Below, piece after piece: positions 8,133 to 14,766 of a stretch of DNA of 16,028 bases. This DNA comes from Actinomycetota bacterium (GTDB lineage: Bacteria > Actinomycetota > Actinomycetes > S36-B12 > UBA5976). Each line of letters starts with the position of its first letter. Position 1 is the stretch's first letter. The stretch is taken from assembly GCA_947486505.1 (NCBI GenBank), contig CANKTT010000023.1:1-16028 (forward strand), in the 5' to 3' direction. The notes below the pieces were generated by a model. It saw only the letters and a program-made list of their open reading frames with translations, ran no database searches and was not told where the DNA came from. The translations under genes were made by a program, and so were the position numbers.

Positions 8133-8154
8133 GACGCTTTAGGACTTAAGCGTC
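8133..8154 (-). promoter_or_regulatory. Inverted repeat upstream of the surface-protein gene
   Basis: GACGCTT (8133-8139) is repeated inverted as AAGCGTC (8148-8154) around an 8-nt loop, about 30 bp upstream of the surface-protein start. There is no T-run on either side, so it is not a typical intrinsic terminator. It could be an operator or a leader hairpin. A second, shorter dyad, AATCTG-aa-CAGATT, lies at 8176-8189. Both are in the 130-bp gap between the NlpC/P60 stop and the surface-protein start, and no clear promoter hexamers can be assigned there. Confidence 0.35.
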
Positions 8155-8232
8155 GCTACCAAAACTTTAATCGCTAATCTGAACAGATTTCAAACACATT
8201 TAATCGTTTGCAGAGGACGGTACCCCTGGGAC

Positions 8233-10077
8233 TTAATCTTGAACAAGATTTCTTTCATCAATGGTTATTGGGAGTTGTGGCGTGCTTCGCTTTAGTTCCT
8301 TAAGTTCCGCAGTCTTCACTTCGATTTCTCGTAAGGCAGGACCATTGATTGCCGAGGCTGGGACTCTGCCGTACGTTGGGGTACCCCAGATCGATACCTT
8401 ACCGACCCGACGTCCCGGTCTCGGAGAATCCCACATCTTGCCATTACCGGCATAGATTGCAACGTGGTCGATTCCACCCCCCTGCCAGAACATGAGGTCT
8501 CCAACTTTTCGATCTTTGACGCTAACCGAGTCTGCCCAAGCCTTTTGTTCATAAGAAGTTCGCGGCAGATCTATACCAAGCTGGGCAAAGACGTATGAGG
8601 TGTAACCAGAGCAATCAAAGCCACGTGGTGTTGTGCCACCTCGCGCGTAAGGCACTCCACCATAGTTGTTAGCAATATCGATAATGGCATCTCCATCGAG
8701 GCTGGCTTGTGATGCCCGCACTTTGGCAGAAGCGATTTCTTGTTCCAAAGTCTTGATCGTACGGGAGCGCGAAGCCTGAAGTGCCTGGAATGAATCACGA
8801 ACACTTAAGTATTGAGTAACTGCATCTTTGGCTGCACTGGATTCATACTTTAAGGTCACATCAACTTCAGCTGGCTCTTGACTTGCACTAGACAAAGACG
8901 CACCAGTGGCAGCTCCTAATGTTCCTAACACCAGAGTCAGCGCAGTTGCGATCCTATGCATTGAAGTGCGGCCTTGGGATGCCTGATCCTTTGACCGACT
9001 GCTCGTAAAAGCAACAAGGAATTCAGAGCGAGCATCGATCTGAGAAATTCCTTTTGTTAAAGCCTTGTCAGCAGAATTAACCTGACCAACTGAAAAGTTT
9101 GAGACTCCAACTGTTGCTGTTGCAAGCGTGTTAACTACGCTTGCAACGCGCAGGTCGAATGCCGCCATCGAATTCTCGACTTTGGCATCTGTAATCGCAA
9201 GGCCTTTAGTTGCTATGTCAGTCAATTGAGAGCAGCGATGGGTGACTTTCGAAAAGCGGGTTTCGAGGCGCTGATCAATTCGAGTTAATGAGCCAGTGAT
9301 TTCCTGATCAATTTTGATTAGGCCGCTAGACACAGCTGATACGGCAACGATCCCACTCGCCTGACCGGCTGTGATTTTGGAATCAACTCGGGCGATTCCA
9401 AAATCAACTGCTCGTTCAAATGCTAAAGCCTTAGCGTTAACCAAATTAGTGGTTGAGATAGTTGCCATTGTTGCCTGATCAAGGCGACGATCAAGGTGAG
9501 TATCAGCTCGCAGCAGATCTGCCTCGATTCTTTGGTCAATATGATCGATTGCTTGACCTGCAAAACTTCGGATCTTTGCTTGTTGGCGGTACATCCGATT
9601 CGTCATGTTTATTACGCGAACATCCAAGCGATTAAATCCGGAGGCTACCTTGCTATCCGCAAGCTGAGTGAGCACAACACTGGAGTTCATGGTGGCAATT
9701 GCCACGCGAGTGGCGCTCTCAGATACCCGATCGACAGCGTAAAGACTTCGATTCAGATTGGTATCAGAGTGGATTTCCAAGCTTGCGGCAACTGATCGGA
9801 TTCGACCCGCTGCAGTAGAAATCCTCGCAGCTCGTGCTGTTGCATGGGAATCGGATTCTTTCAGTCGACAATCAAGTGCGTGATCAAGGGAATTTGTGGC
9901 GCGCGCCGCGCCTCTAGCAGCCACCGTTGCGCGACTACGCACATCAACAATTAGGCAATCCAAGGCGGAATCGGCTCGGGCGAAACGTTTATCCATGGCC
10001 GCATCAGCACGATCCAGTAGCCCCATAGGCAGCGCGGCAGCGCGGCGTATAAAGGCCTTCGGACTTGGAATAGACAT
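8233..10077 (-). CDS. NlpC/P60 peptidoglycan endopeptidase with cytoplasmic repeat rod and internal membrane anchor
   Basis: The 614-residue protein ends in an NlpC/P60 domain (about 455-575): IANNYGGVPYARGG, the catalytic Cys489 in GFDCSGY, LPRTSYEQ, GDLMFW and the catalytic His538 in IDHVAIY. Such enzymes cut peptide stems of peptidoglycan. The N-terminus has no signal peptide. Residues 21-368 are nine helical repeats with paired aspartates 11 residues apart. One hydrophobic segment (about 375-395) follows basic RTSMHR, so the rod should be cytoplasmic and the enzyme external. A short coiled-coil linker (about 405-455) joins anchor and enzyme. I chose the ATG at 10077 because GGGAG lies four bases upstream and the frame before it is the riboswitch. 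An ATG at 8961 would yield a conventional secreted hydrolase but has no convincing ribosome-binding site. Regulation by c-di-AMP is very likely. Confidence 0.9.
   Translation of the reverse strand: MSIPSPKAFIRRAAALPMGLLDRADAAMDKRFARADSALDCLIVDVRSRATVAARGAARATNSLDHALDCRLKESDSHATARAARISTAAGRIRSVAASLEIHSDTNLNRSLYAVDRVSESATRVAIATMNSSVVLTQLADSKVASGFNRLDVRVINMTNRMYRQQAKIRSFAGQAIDHIDQRIEADLLRADTHLDRRLDQATMATISTTNLVNAKALAFERAVDFGIARVDSKITAGQASGIVAVSAVSSGLIKIDQEITGSLTRIDQRLETRFSKVTHRCSQLTDIATKGLAITDAKVENSMAAFDLRVASVVNTLATATVGVSNFSVGQVNSADKALTKGISQIDARSEFLVAFTSSRSKDQASQGRTSMHRIATALTLVLGTLGAATGASLSSASQEPAEVDVTLKYESSAAKDAVTQYLSVRDSFQALQASRSRTIKTLEQEIASAKVRASQASLDGDAIIDIANNYGGVPYARGGTTPRGFDCSGYTSYVFAQLGIDLPRTSYEQKAWADSVSVKDRKVGDLMFWQGGGIDHVAIYAGNGKMWDSPRPGRRVGKVSIWGTPTYGRVPASAINGPALREIEVKTAELKELKRSTPQLPITIDERNLVQD
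9022..10017 (-). repeat. Nine protein-level repeats in the NlpC/P60 N-terminus (three 116-residue modules)
   Basis: Residues 21-352 of the hydrolase hold nine units with the pattern D-x2-[LIVM]-x3-[FLIM]-x2-[AVLIFS]-D-x2-[VLIAS]. The paired acidic positions are 25/36, 65/76, 105/116, 141/152, 181/192, 221/232, 257/268, 297/308 and 337/348; residue 221 is Glu and the rest are Asp. Unit spacings are 40, 40, 36, 40, 40, 36, 40, 40, so every third unit repeats at 116 residues. Hydrophobic residues at +3, +7, +10 and +14 form a continuous stripe, as expected for a long helix in a coiled coil or bundle. DNA identity between units is not obvious, so the expansion is old. Confidence 0.85.
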
Positions 10078-10081
10078 GTGT

Positions 10082-10123
10082 CTCCCAGCGCCGGTGAGGT
10101 GAGCTGTCGGGTTCGGCGCTGGG
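10082..10123 (-). promoter_or_regulatory. Expression platform: RBS and competing hairpin of the riboswitch
   Basis: The ribosome-binding site GGGAG occupies 10082-10086, four bases before the ATG at 10077. CCCAGCGCCG and CGGCGCTGGG (10114-10123 and 10084-10093) are perfect 10-base inverted repeats with a 20-nt loop. Forming this hairpin would pair three bases of the ribosome-binding site and also use up the 3' strand of P1. The two structures are mutually exclusive, the usual layout for a ligand-controlled switch. Confidence 0.7.
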
Positions 10124-10246
10124 AAGTCAGCCGGCCAGTTTCCTGGCTTAACCCCTAGGTCCTTAACGGACCACTTACCTGTGGTTCCCCCACACTCACC
10201 AAAGATTTGGTTCCTCATCGCAGGTGGTGAGATTTGGCGCCCTGCG
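10084..10246 (-). ncRNA. Cyclic di-AMP riboswitch (ydaO/yuaA class)
   Basis: Read on the minus strand, the leader contains the conserved blocks of the ydaO/yuaA motif in order: CGCCAAATCTCACC, GAGGAACCA, GGGGGAACCAC, AGGGGTTAAGCC, and the diagnostic GCCGAACCCGACAGCTCACCTC. A closing P1 helix can form between GGCGCC (10236-10241) and GGCGCT (10087-10092). This class binds c-di-AMP and in actinobacteria commonly controls wall-remodelling hydrolases, which matches the NlpC/P60 gene starting 6 nt after the element. An alternative 10-bp hairpin (10084-10093 with 10114-10123) excludes P1 and covers GGG of the ribosome-binding site, so control at translation is plausible. A tetraloop hairpin (GGTCCC-tggt-GGGACC, 10253-10268) sits near the presumed 5' end. 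Confidence 0.95.
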
Positions 10247-10277
10247 TCGGTCGGTCCCTGGTGGGACCAACTCTTAA

Positions 10278-10283
10278 ATTCTA
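10278..10283 (-). promoter_or_regulatory. Candidate -10 (TAGAAT) of the riboswitch/NlpC promoter
   Basis: On the minus strand TAGAAT lies about 10 bases upstream of the 5' hairpin of the riboswitch leader, the position expected if transcription starts just before that hairpin. The -35 position (about 10301-10306) reads ACCCTT, a poor match to TTGACA, so an activator or an alternative sigma factor may be involved. Confidence 0.5.
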
Positions 10284-10315
10284 CCTTTTTGGCGATTTAT
10301 AAGGGTTTTTGAAGC

Positions 10316-10337
10316 GCGACAAACTTGTAAATGTCGC
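10316..10337. promoter_or_regulatory. Dyad (GCGACA-N10-TGTCGC) upstream of the NlpC promoter
   Basis: GCGACA (10316-10321) and TGTCGC (10332-10337) form a 22-bp perfect-arm dyad. It starts about 10 bp upstream of the expected -35 position of the NlpC/P60 promoter, where an activator or repressor dimer could bind. The binding protein is unknown. The rest of the 10269-10508 gap shows only a DnaA-box-like 9-mer and the photolyase promoter. Confidence 0.4.
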
Positions 10338-10344
10338 ATTAGGC

Positions 10345-10353
10345 TGTGGATAA
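10345..10353 (-). promoter_or_regulatory. DnaA-box-like 9-mer TTATCCACA
   Basis: TTATCCACA on the minus strand matches the consensus DnaA box (TTATNCACA) exactly. It is a single copy between divergent genes, about 60 bp upstream of the candidate NlpC -10, and could link hydrolase expression to replication. A single 9-mer can occur by chance, and nothing else here resembles an origin. Confidence 0.35.
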
Positions 10354-10496
10354 CCCAACCAAAACAATGGCTTTTTGGGTGAAAGTTTCACTATGTGGGT
10401 CATTCCATGTGACATATGCCCCAGTTGGTCGACACGCCAAATTCGGACATTTCGGCACATTATTTGACCAGTGATGCACCGATTGAGGTCAGCAGA

Positions 10497-10502
10497 TAAC
10501 TT
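10497..10502 (+). promoter_or_regulatory. Probable -10 element (TAACTT) for the photolyase gene
   Basis: TAACTT lies exactly 6 nt before ATG 10509, with no strong ribosome-binding site, consistent with a leaderless transcript. A TTGACC at 10464-10469 is too far upstream (27-bp spacer) to be its -35. Confidence 0.45.
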
Positions 10503-10508
10503 TGGGAC

Positions 10509-11999
10509 ATGTCTCGGGTGTTGTGGTTTAGGCGTGATCTGCGGATCTATGACAATCCCGCGCTAGTTGATGCCGTTGACGGTGCCTGGGCGGATGGGGA
10601 CGGCAATGTTGTGGCGGTTGTCTTGATTGACCCTTCGCTTTGGCCAACTTGGGGTCCTGCCAAGCAGGCATATCTACTTGCTTCGCTTCGCAGCTTGGAT
10701 GAATCATTAGGTGGAAATCTTGTGATCCGCCATGGCAAGGCCCAGGAAGTTATTCCAGCCATCGCAACAGAGTTTGGCGCCAGTGCGGTTCACTGCGCCG
10801 CAGATTACTCGGGGTATGGAATTGCTCGCGATAACGAAATTGCTGCCACACTTGCGGCAAACGGTATCGAGTTTGTTCAGACTGGTTCAGGTTACGCCGT
10901 GGCTCCTGGTCGAGTAACTAAAGATGACGGAACTTATTACAAGGTATACACCCCGTTTTATAAGCGTTGGATGATTCACGGTTGGCGAGCACCTGCTGCT
11001 GATCCAGCTAAGGCGCCAAATTGGATCGGGGTTGATACCTGCGACGGGTATCCAGATCCACCTGATACCCGTGGAGTTGTAATCCCCCGCGCTGGGGAAG
11101 CCGCAGCCCTTGAACTGTTCGAAGCTTTTCTAGCAGGACCAATTGAAAACTATGCAGATGATCGCAATCGACCAGACCTTGCAGGAACATCGCGTTTAAG
11201 CATTGCGCTTAAGTGGGGAGAAATTCACCCCCGAACGTTACTCGCCCGACTAAATGACAGCACAGGTCATGAAGTTTTCCGCAAAGAAATAGCTTGGCGG
11301 GAGTTTTATGCAGAGATTGCTTTTCAGCGACCAGACACAATCACCGAATATTTCAATCCACTTTATGCCCAGATGCAATACGACACCGGTCCCGAAGCAG
11401 ATGAAAAGTTCGCCGCTTGGTGTGAAGGGCGAACTGGATATCCCATTGTTGATGCCGGTATGCGTCAATTGCGCACCGAAGGTTGGATGCATAACCGAGT
11501 GCGTATGGTTGTGGCCTCATTCTTACTAAAGGATCTGCACATCGAGTGGCAACGGGGCGCGAACTATTTCTTCGACTGGTTGCTTGACGGCGATCTCGCT
11601 AGCAATAGTCATGGCTGGCAATGGACAGCCGGTTGCGGAACCGACGCGTCTCCCTATTACCGAGTGTTCAATCCAATTGGGCAAGGAATCAAGTTTGATC
11701 CCAATGGAGATTATGTTCGCAAGTACATTCCTGAACTTGCACACATTCCGAGTGTTGACGTGCATGAACCTTGGAAAATCTTAGGTGGATTAGATCAAGG
11801 CTATCCAGAACCAATTGTTGATCACGCCACCGAACGACTTGAGGCTTTGGATAGGTTGAGTAAATTGCCGAAGGGCGTGCAAGTTGCGGCTAACCCACAC
11901 GATGATGATTTGAAACCTAAGCCAGTTAAGAAGGCCGCAGCGAAGAAACCAAGCGAAGCAAAGGGCGAGGACTTAAAGCTAATTCACGACTTTGAATAA
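10509..11999 (+). CDS. phr: Class I deoxyribodipyrimidine photolyase
   Basis: The 496-residue flavoprotein should use blue light to split UV-induced pyrimidine dimers. The N-terminal Rossmann domain starts with VLWFRRDLRIYDNPAL (4-19). The FAD-binding helical domain includes WREFYAEI (263-270), GYPIVDAGMRQL..GWMHNR (310-330) and DGDLASNSHGWQW (360-372). By alignment from memory with E. coli PhrB, Asn366 matches Asn378 (near flavin N5), and Trp370 and Trp347 match Trp382 and Trp359. The distal electron-transfer Trp306 position seems to lack Trp (the local sequence is QYDTGPEAD). The MTHF-contact NE pair is not evident, so the antenna pigment may differ. A lysine/alanine-rich tail (about 470-490) extends past the fold. 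CPD rather than 6-4 specificity is likely. It converges on the MFS gene with 13 bp between them. Confidence 0.93.
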   Translation: MSRVLWFRRDLRIYDNPALVDAVDGAWADGDGNVVAVVLIDPSLWPTWGPAKQAYLLASLRSLDESLGGNLVIRHGKAQEVIPAIATEFGASAVHCAADYSGYGIARDNEIAATLAANGIEFVQTGSGYAVAPGRVTKDDGTYYKVYTPFYKRWMIHGWRAPAADPAKAPNWIGVDTCDGYPDPPDTRGVVIPRAGEAAALELFEAFLAGPIENYADDRNRPDLAGTSRLSIALKWGEIHPRTLLARLNDSTGHEVFRKEIAWREFYAEIAFQRPDTITEYFNPLYAQMQYDTGPEADEKFAAWCEGRTGYPIVDAGMRQLRTEGWMHNRVRMVVASFLLKDLHIEWQRGANYFFDWLLDGDLASNSHGWQWTAGCGTDASPYYRVFNPIGQGIKFDPNGDYVRKYIPELAHIPSVDVHEPWKILGGLDQGYPEPIVDHATERLEALDRLSKLPKGVQVAANPHDDDLKPKPVKKAAAKKPSEAKGEDLKLIHDFE

Positions 12000-12012
12000 C
12001 GAAATTTGAATA

Positions 12013-13263
12013 CTATGCAACCGGTTCGCGCGAGTCATATTTCATAAATGGCTTATGCCATTTCACTAATGCGTAAGTACATGCAATACAAGCAAGGCCA
12101 CCGCTGACGACAGAGAGTTGTTCGCCACCTACGGCAGCCACCGTTCCAGATTCAAAGTCACCAAGTCTTGGTCCACCGGCGACTACGACAGTGAACAGTC
12201 CTTGCAAACGTCCACGATATTCATCCGGCACAACAATTTGAAGCATTGTGGTGCGGAAAATTGCGCTGATGTTGTCCGCTGCGCCGGCAATCGCCAAGAA
12301 AAACAATGCGAGATAAAGATTGCGGGTTAAACCAAACGCTGTGATTGCTGCGCCCCAACCAACGATCGCCCAAACAATTGCGGTTCCTTGTTTATAAACA
12401 CGTTGCAACGGACCGCTGAAAATTGCAGATAGCGCAGCCCCTAATGCTGGAGCGGCAGTCAGTAAGCCCACAATCGCGGCAGTTGAGACTCCTGATCCGC
12501 CATACCAAAGTAAGGCAATCGCCGGAAAGAGCGCACGTGGCATCCCAAAAATCATCGCGGCTAGGTCTAAGTAAAAAGTCATTTGGACGTTGCGTTTGCC
12601 CTTGAGGAAAACTAAACCCTCTTTCACGCTGGAAAGATTTGGCTTAAGTGGGGCGCCAGCCATTGGAGGAAGTTTTGGAAGCGCCCACATTGCCCACATC
12701 ATGACTGTGAATGCAACTGCGTCAACAGCATATGCAACTGCTACATTTCCAGAAATCGCAATTAAGACACCGCCTAGCAGCGGGCCGATTGTAAAGCCAA
12801 TATTCCATGTTAAGAACGAAAGCGAATTGGCTGCTTGTAATTGTTCTTGAGGCACTATGCGCGGAATGATCGCTTGCCTCGCGGGATTACCAACTGCATA
12901 AAACCCAGACGACATCGCAACGAATAAATACAGGGGCCAGACTTGTTGATTACCCTGAATCGCTTGGATCAACAGCAACACGCTGGATCCAGCCATGCCG
13001 ACTGCCGAAACAAAACCAATCATTCGGCGATCGTAAGAATCTGACATCGCACCACCGAACAAACCAAGGGCAACCAGCGGCAGCAGCTGAGCAATTCCAA
13101 CTATGCCAACTGAAAAGGATGACTTAGTGATGTCGTAAACCTGGATGGCAACTGCGACCGCAGTCATTTGTTGACCAATATTGCTGATTGATACAGCCGT
13201 GAAGATTCGACGGTAATCGGGTATTTCCCTAAGTGGTGTTAGGTCAATAAACAGCTTGGGCAC
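12013..13263 (-). CDS. MFS exporter (EntS/MFS_3-like)
   Basis: The 416-residue polytopic protein has about 12 hydrophobic segments and opens with IDLTPLREIPDYRRIFTAVSISNIGQQMTAVAVAIQVYDIT, the typical start of the MFS_3 (enterobactin-exporter-like) family. The loop between helices 2 and 3 carries GGAMSDSYDRR, a variant of the MFS motif A. A conserved GNPARQAIIPRIVPQEQLQAANSL follows helix 4. Such proteins export siderophores, drugs or other small molecules by proton antiport; the substrate is not evident, and no siderophore genes are nearby. The start is a GTG at 13263 without a ribosome-binding site. CAGAGT six bases upstream may be a weak -10 for a leaderless transcript. The gene is divergent from pdxH across a 91-bp shared promoter region. 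Confidence 0.88.
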   Translation of the reverse strand: MPKLFIDLTPLREIPDYRRIFTAVSISNIGQQMTAVAVAIQVYDITKSSFSVGIVGIAQLLPLVALGLFGGAMSDSYDRRMIGFVSAVGMAGSSVLLLIQAIQGNQQVWPLYLFVAMSSGFYAVGNPARQAIIPRIVPQEQLQAANSLSFLTWNIGFTIGPLLGGVLIAISGNVAVAYAVDAVAFTVMMWAMWALPKLPPMAGAPLKPNLSSVKEGLVFLKGKRNVQMTFYLDLAAMIFGMPRALFPAIALLWYGGSGVSTAAIVGLLTAAPALGAALSAIFSGPLQRVYKQGTAIVWAIVGWGAAITAFGLTRNLYLALFFLAIAGAADNISAIFRTTMLQIVVPDEYRGRLQGLFTVVVAGGPRLGDFESGTVAAVGGEQLSVVSGGLACIACTYALVKWHKPFMKYDSREPVA

Positions 13264-13354
13264 CTACACACTCTGGCACAACTGGTACCTGAACTCACAA
13301 GCTGGTCATCACTAATGGCTCGCAGGCTTCGACATTCTGCGCCAGACTTAATCC
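13264..13354. promoter_or_regulatory. Divergent promoter region between MFS exporter and pdxH
   Basis: This is a 91-bp gap between divergent genes. CAGAGT (minus strand, 13270-13275) and CAGACT (plus strand, 13343-13348) lie exactly 6 nt before the two start codons and fit a weak -10 pattern (A at position 2, A at 4, T at 6). No ribosome-binding site precedes either gene. No clear -35 or operator is seen. Confidence 0.35.
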
Positions 13355-14041
13355 ATGAGCATTGATACGCCGAACCCATCGGACATGAGAATTGTTTACG
13401 ACAAGGATCAGTTAAATGAAGTGGACCTAGCCAGTAATCCACTAGATCAATTCACTAAGTGGTTAGCCGATGCCGTTGCGGAAGGTCGTGAGTCATTAAT
13501 CGAACCGAACGCCATGGTGATTGCAGTTCGAAACGCTGACGACATCGTTTCAACTCGTTCAGTTTTGCTTAAAGGTATCGATTCGCGCGGCTTAACTTTT
13601 TACACCAACTACGGCTCAACTAAAGCAGACGCAATTGCTGCTAACTCGCAAGTCAGTATTACTTTTCCTTGGTATCCACTTCATCGCCAAGTCAACGTGA
13701 TCGGAACTGCTACAAAGGTTTCACGCGAAGAATCCGGCGCATACTTTGAAACTCGACCACATGGTTCAAAGTTAGGGGCAATCGTTAGCGCACAATCTTC
13801 AGTTATCGAATCCCGCGAAGTTCTAGAAGCCCGTATGAGAGAGCTTGAAGCGCAGTATCCAGAAGGAACTGATGTTCCACTGCCTGATGTTTGGGGCGGC
13901 TACTTAATTACAGTTTCGGCAATTGAATTTTGGCAAGGGCGCCGCTCTCGTCTGCACGATCGCTTGCGATTTATAAAATCAGGAGATTCAAGTGATCTTG
14001 CTGATGCTTCAGCTTGGAAAGTAATTCGACTTTCCCCTTAG
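13355..14041 (+). CDS. pdxH: Pyridoxamine/pyridoxine 5'-phosphate oxidase
   Basis: The 228-residue FMN-dependent oxidase makes pyridoxal 5'-phosphate (PLP) from pyridoxamine or pyridoxine phosphate. The whole protein follows the family pattern: ANMV-type start region (NAMVIAVRNADD), RSVLLKGIDSRGLTFYTNYGSTKA (FMN contacts), SITFPWYPLHRQVNVIG, YFETRPHGSKLGAIVSAQSS, DVWGGYLI, and the C-terminal IEFWQGRRSRLHDRLRF signature (dimer interface and PLP contacts). Length is standard. The ATG at 13355 has no ribosome-binding site. Its product is the cofactor of SerC, encoded about 0.8 kb downstream, though the two genes are not in one operon. The stop overlaps the stop of the convergent racemase-family gene by 4 nt. 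Confidence 0.96.
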   Translation: MSIDTPNPSDMRIVYDKDQLNEVDLASNPLDQFTKWLADAVAEGRESLIEPNAMVIAVRNADDIVSTRSVLLKGIDSRGLTFYTNYGSTKADAIAANSQVSITFPWYPLHRQVNVIGTATKVSREESGAYFETRPHGSKLGAIVSAQSSVIESREVLEARMRELEAQYPEGTDVPLPDVWGGYLITVSAIEFWQGRRSRLHDRLRFIKSGDSSDLADASAWKVIRLSP

Positions 14042-14760
14042 ACGGTAAAGAGTTTTCCGTTTTCTGGTTGCGGTGTTGTGTAACCAATATCGCGAAGTGC
14101 GGCCCAAGCTCCCGCTAAGTTGCTCGTGATAACTGGCACGCCATACTTTGCTTCAAGTTCAGGAACAAGCTCAACTACATGCCAGTCAGTGCATGAAATA
14201 AAGATGGCATCACAAGACTTGTCAAAGACTTTCTCAAGGCTGGCGAGAGCATCGTTTGGATATAGATCACCTATCTCAGGATCTGTGGTTAATCCAAGGC
14301 CAGTAATGTCGTGAACGGCAAATCCACTGTCTTCAAAAAATTTCTTTTCAATTTGATTTAGTTCATCGATGTATGGAGTAACAACGGCCAACCTTGTTAC
14401 ATTTAGCGCTTTAAATGCTCGCAGCACTGCAGTTGCGGTAGTCGTTGCTGGAAGATCTGAAGCCGCAGTTACGCGATCAACTAATTCTTTATCCCAACCA
14501 AGGCCATGCACCAGGCTGCCAGTTGTGCAAGCAAACAGAATAGTTCTTGCGCCGGTCCAAGTAAGGATTGATGCGGCATTCTCTAGCGAATCAGTTTCCA
14601 ACATTTCACCTAGAGATTGGGCATTGACTTCACCACGTGGCAACAAGATTGGTGCTGGGTATGTGTGAACACCTTCAGGCATCAATCTTTGAATTTCGGG
14701 ATGCACACTAGTGTCCGTGGCTAAAGTGATAACGCCGATTCGTCCAAGATTTCCATACAT
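14038..14760 (-). CDS. Asp/Glu racemase superfamily enzyme, maleate isomerase/arylmalonate decarboxylase-like
   Basis: The 240-residue protein has the two-cysteine layout of the Asp/Glu/hydantoin racemase superfamily. Cys78 lies in FACTTGS and Cys190 in FISCTDWH, each at the end of a beta strand in one of two related half-domains. The N-terminus (GRIGVITLATDTSVHPEIQRLMPEGV), VVTPYIDELN (Tyr130) and the CTTGS/SCTDW pair resemble maleate cis-trans isomerases and arylmalonate decarboxylases more than amino-acid racemases. Probable substrates are small dicarboxylates, but specificity cannot be read from sequence, and no nicotinate or malonate pathway genes are nearby. The ATG at 14760 has TACACT exactly six bases upstream and no ribosome-binding site. 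Its TAA overlaps the pdxH TAG. Confidence 0.85.
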   Translation of the reverse strand: MYGNLGRIGVITLATDTSVHPEIQRLMPEGVHTYPAPILLPRGEVNAQSLGEMLETDSLENAASILTWTGARTILFACTTGSLVHGLGWDKELVDRVTAASDLPATTTATAVLRAFKALNVTRLAVVTPYIDELNQIEKKFFEDSGFAVHDITGLGLTTDPEIGDLYPNDALASLEKVFDKSCDAIFISCTDWHVVELVPELEAKYGVPVITSNLAGAWAALRDIGYTTPQPENGKLFTV

Positions 14761-14766
14761 GGTTTG

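Noticed and set aside
8233..8961. ATG at 8961 as the sole start of a conventional secreted NlpC/P60 enzyme
   Set aside because: It has only a distant AAGG and no -10-like element, and the long upstream frame is highly patterned and directly preceded by the riboswitch. Kept only as an alternative.
10078..10218. In-frame ATG at 10218 that would extend the NlpC/P60 protein by 47 residues
   Set aside because: The extension is exactly the conserved riboswitch sequence. The GGGAG site and the normal start lie at 10082-10086 and 10077.
10345..10353. Replication origin around the DnaA-box match
   Set aside because: Only one 9-mer, no box cluster or AT-rich unwinding region, and no dnaA, dnaN or parAB genes nearby.
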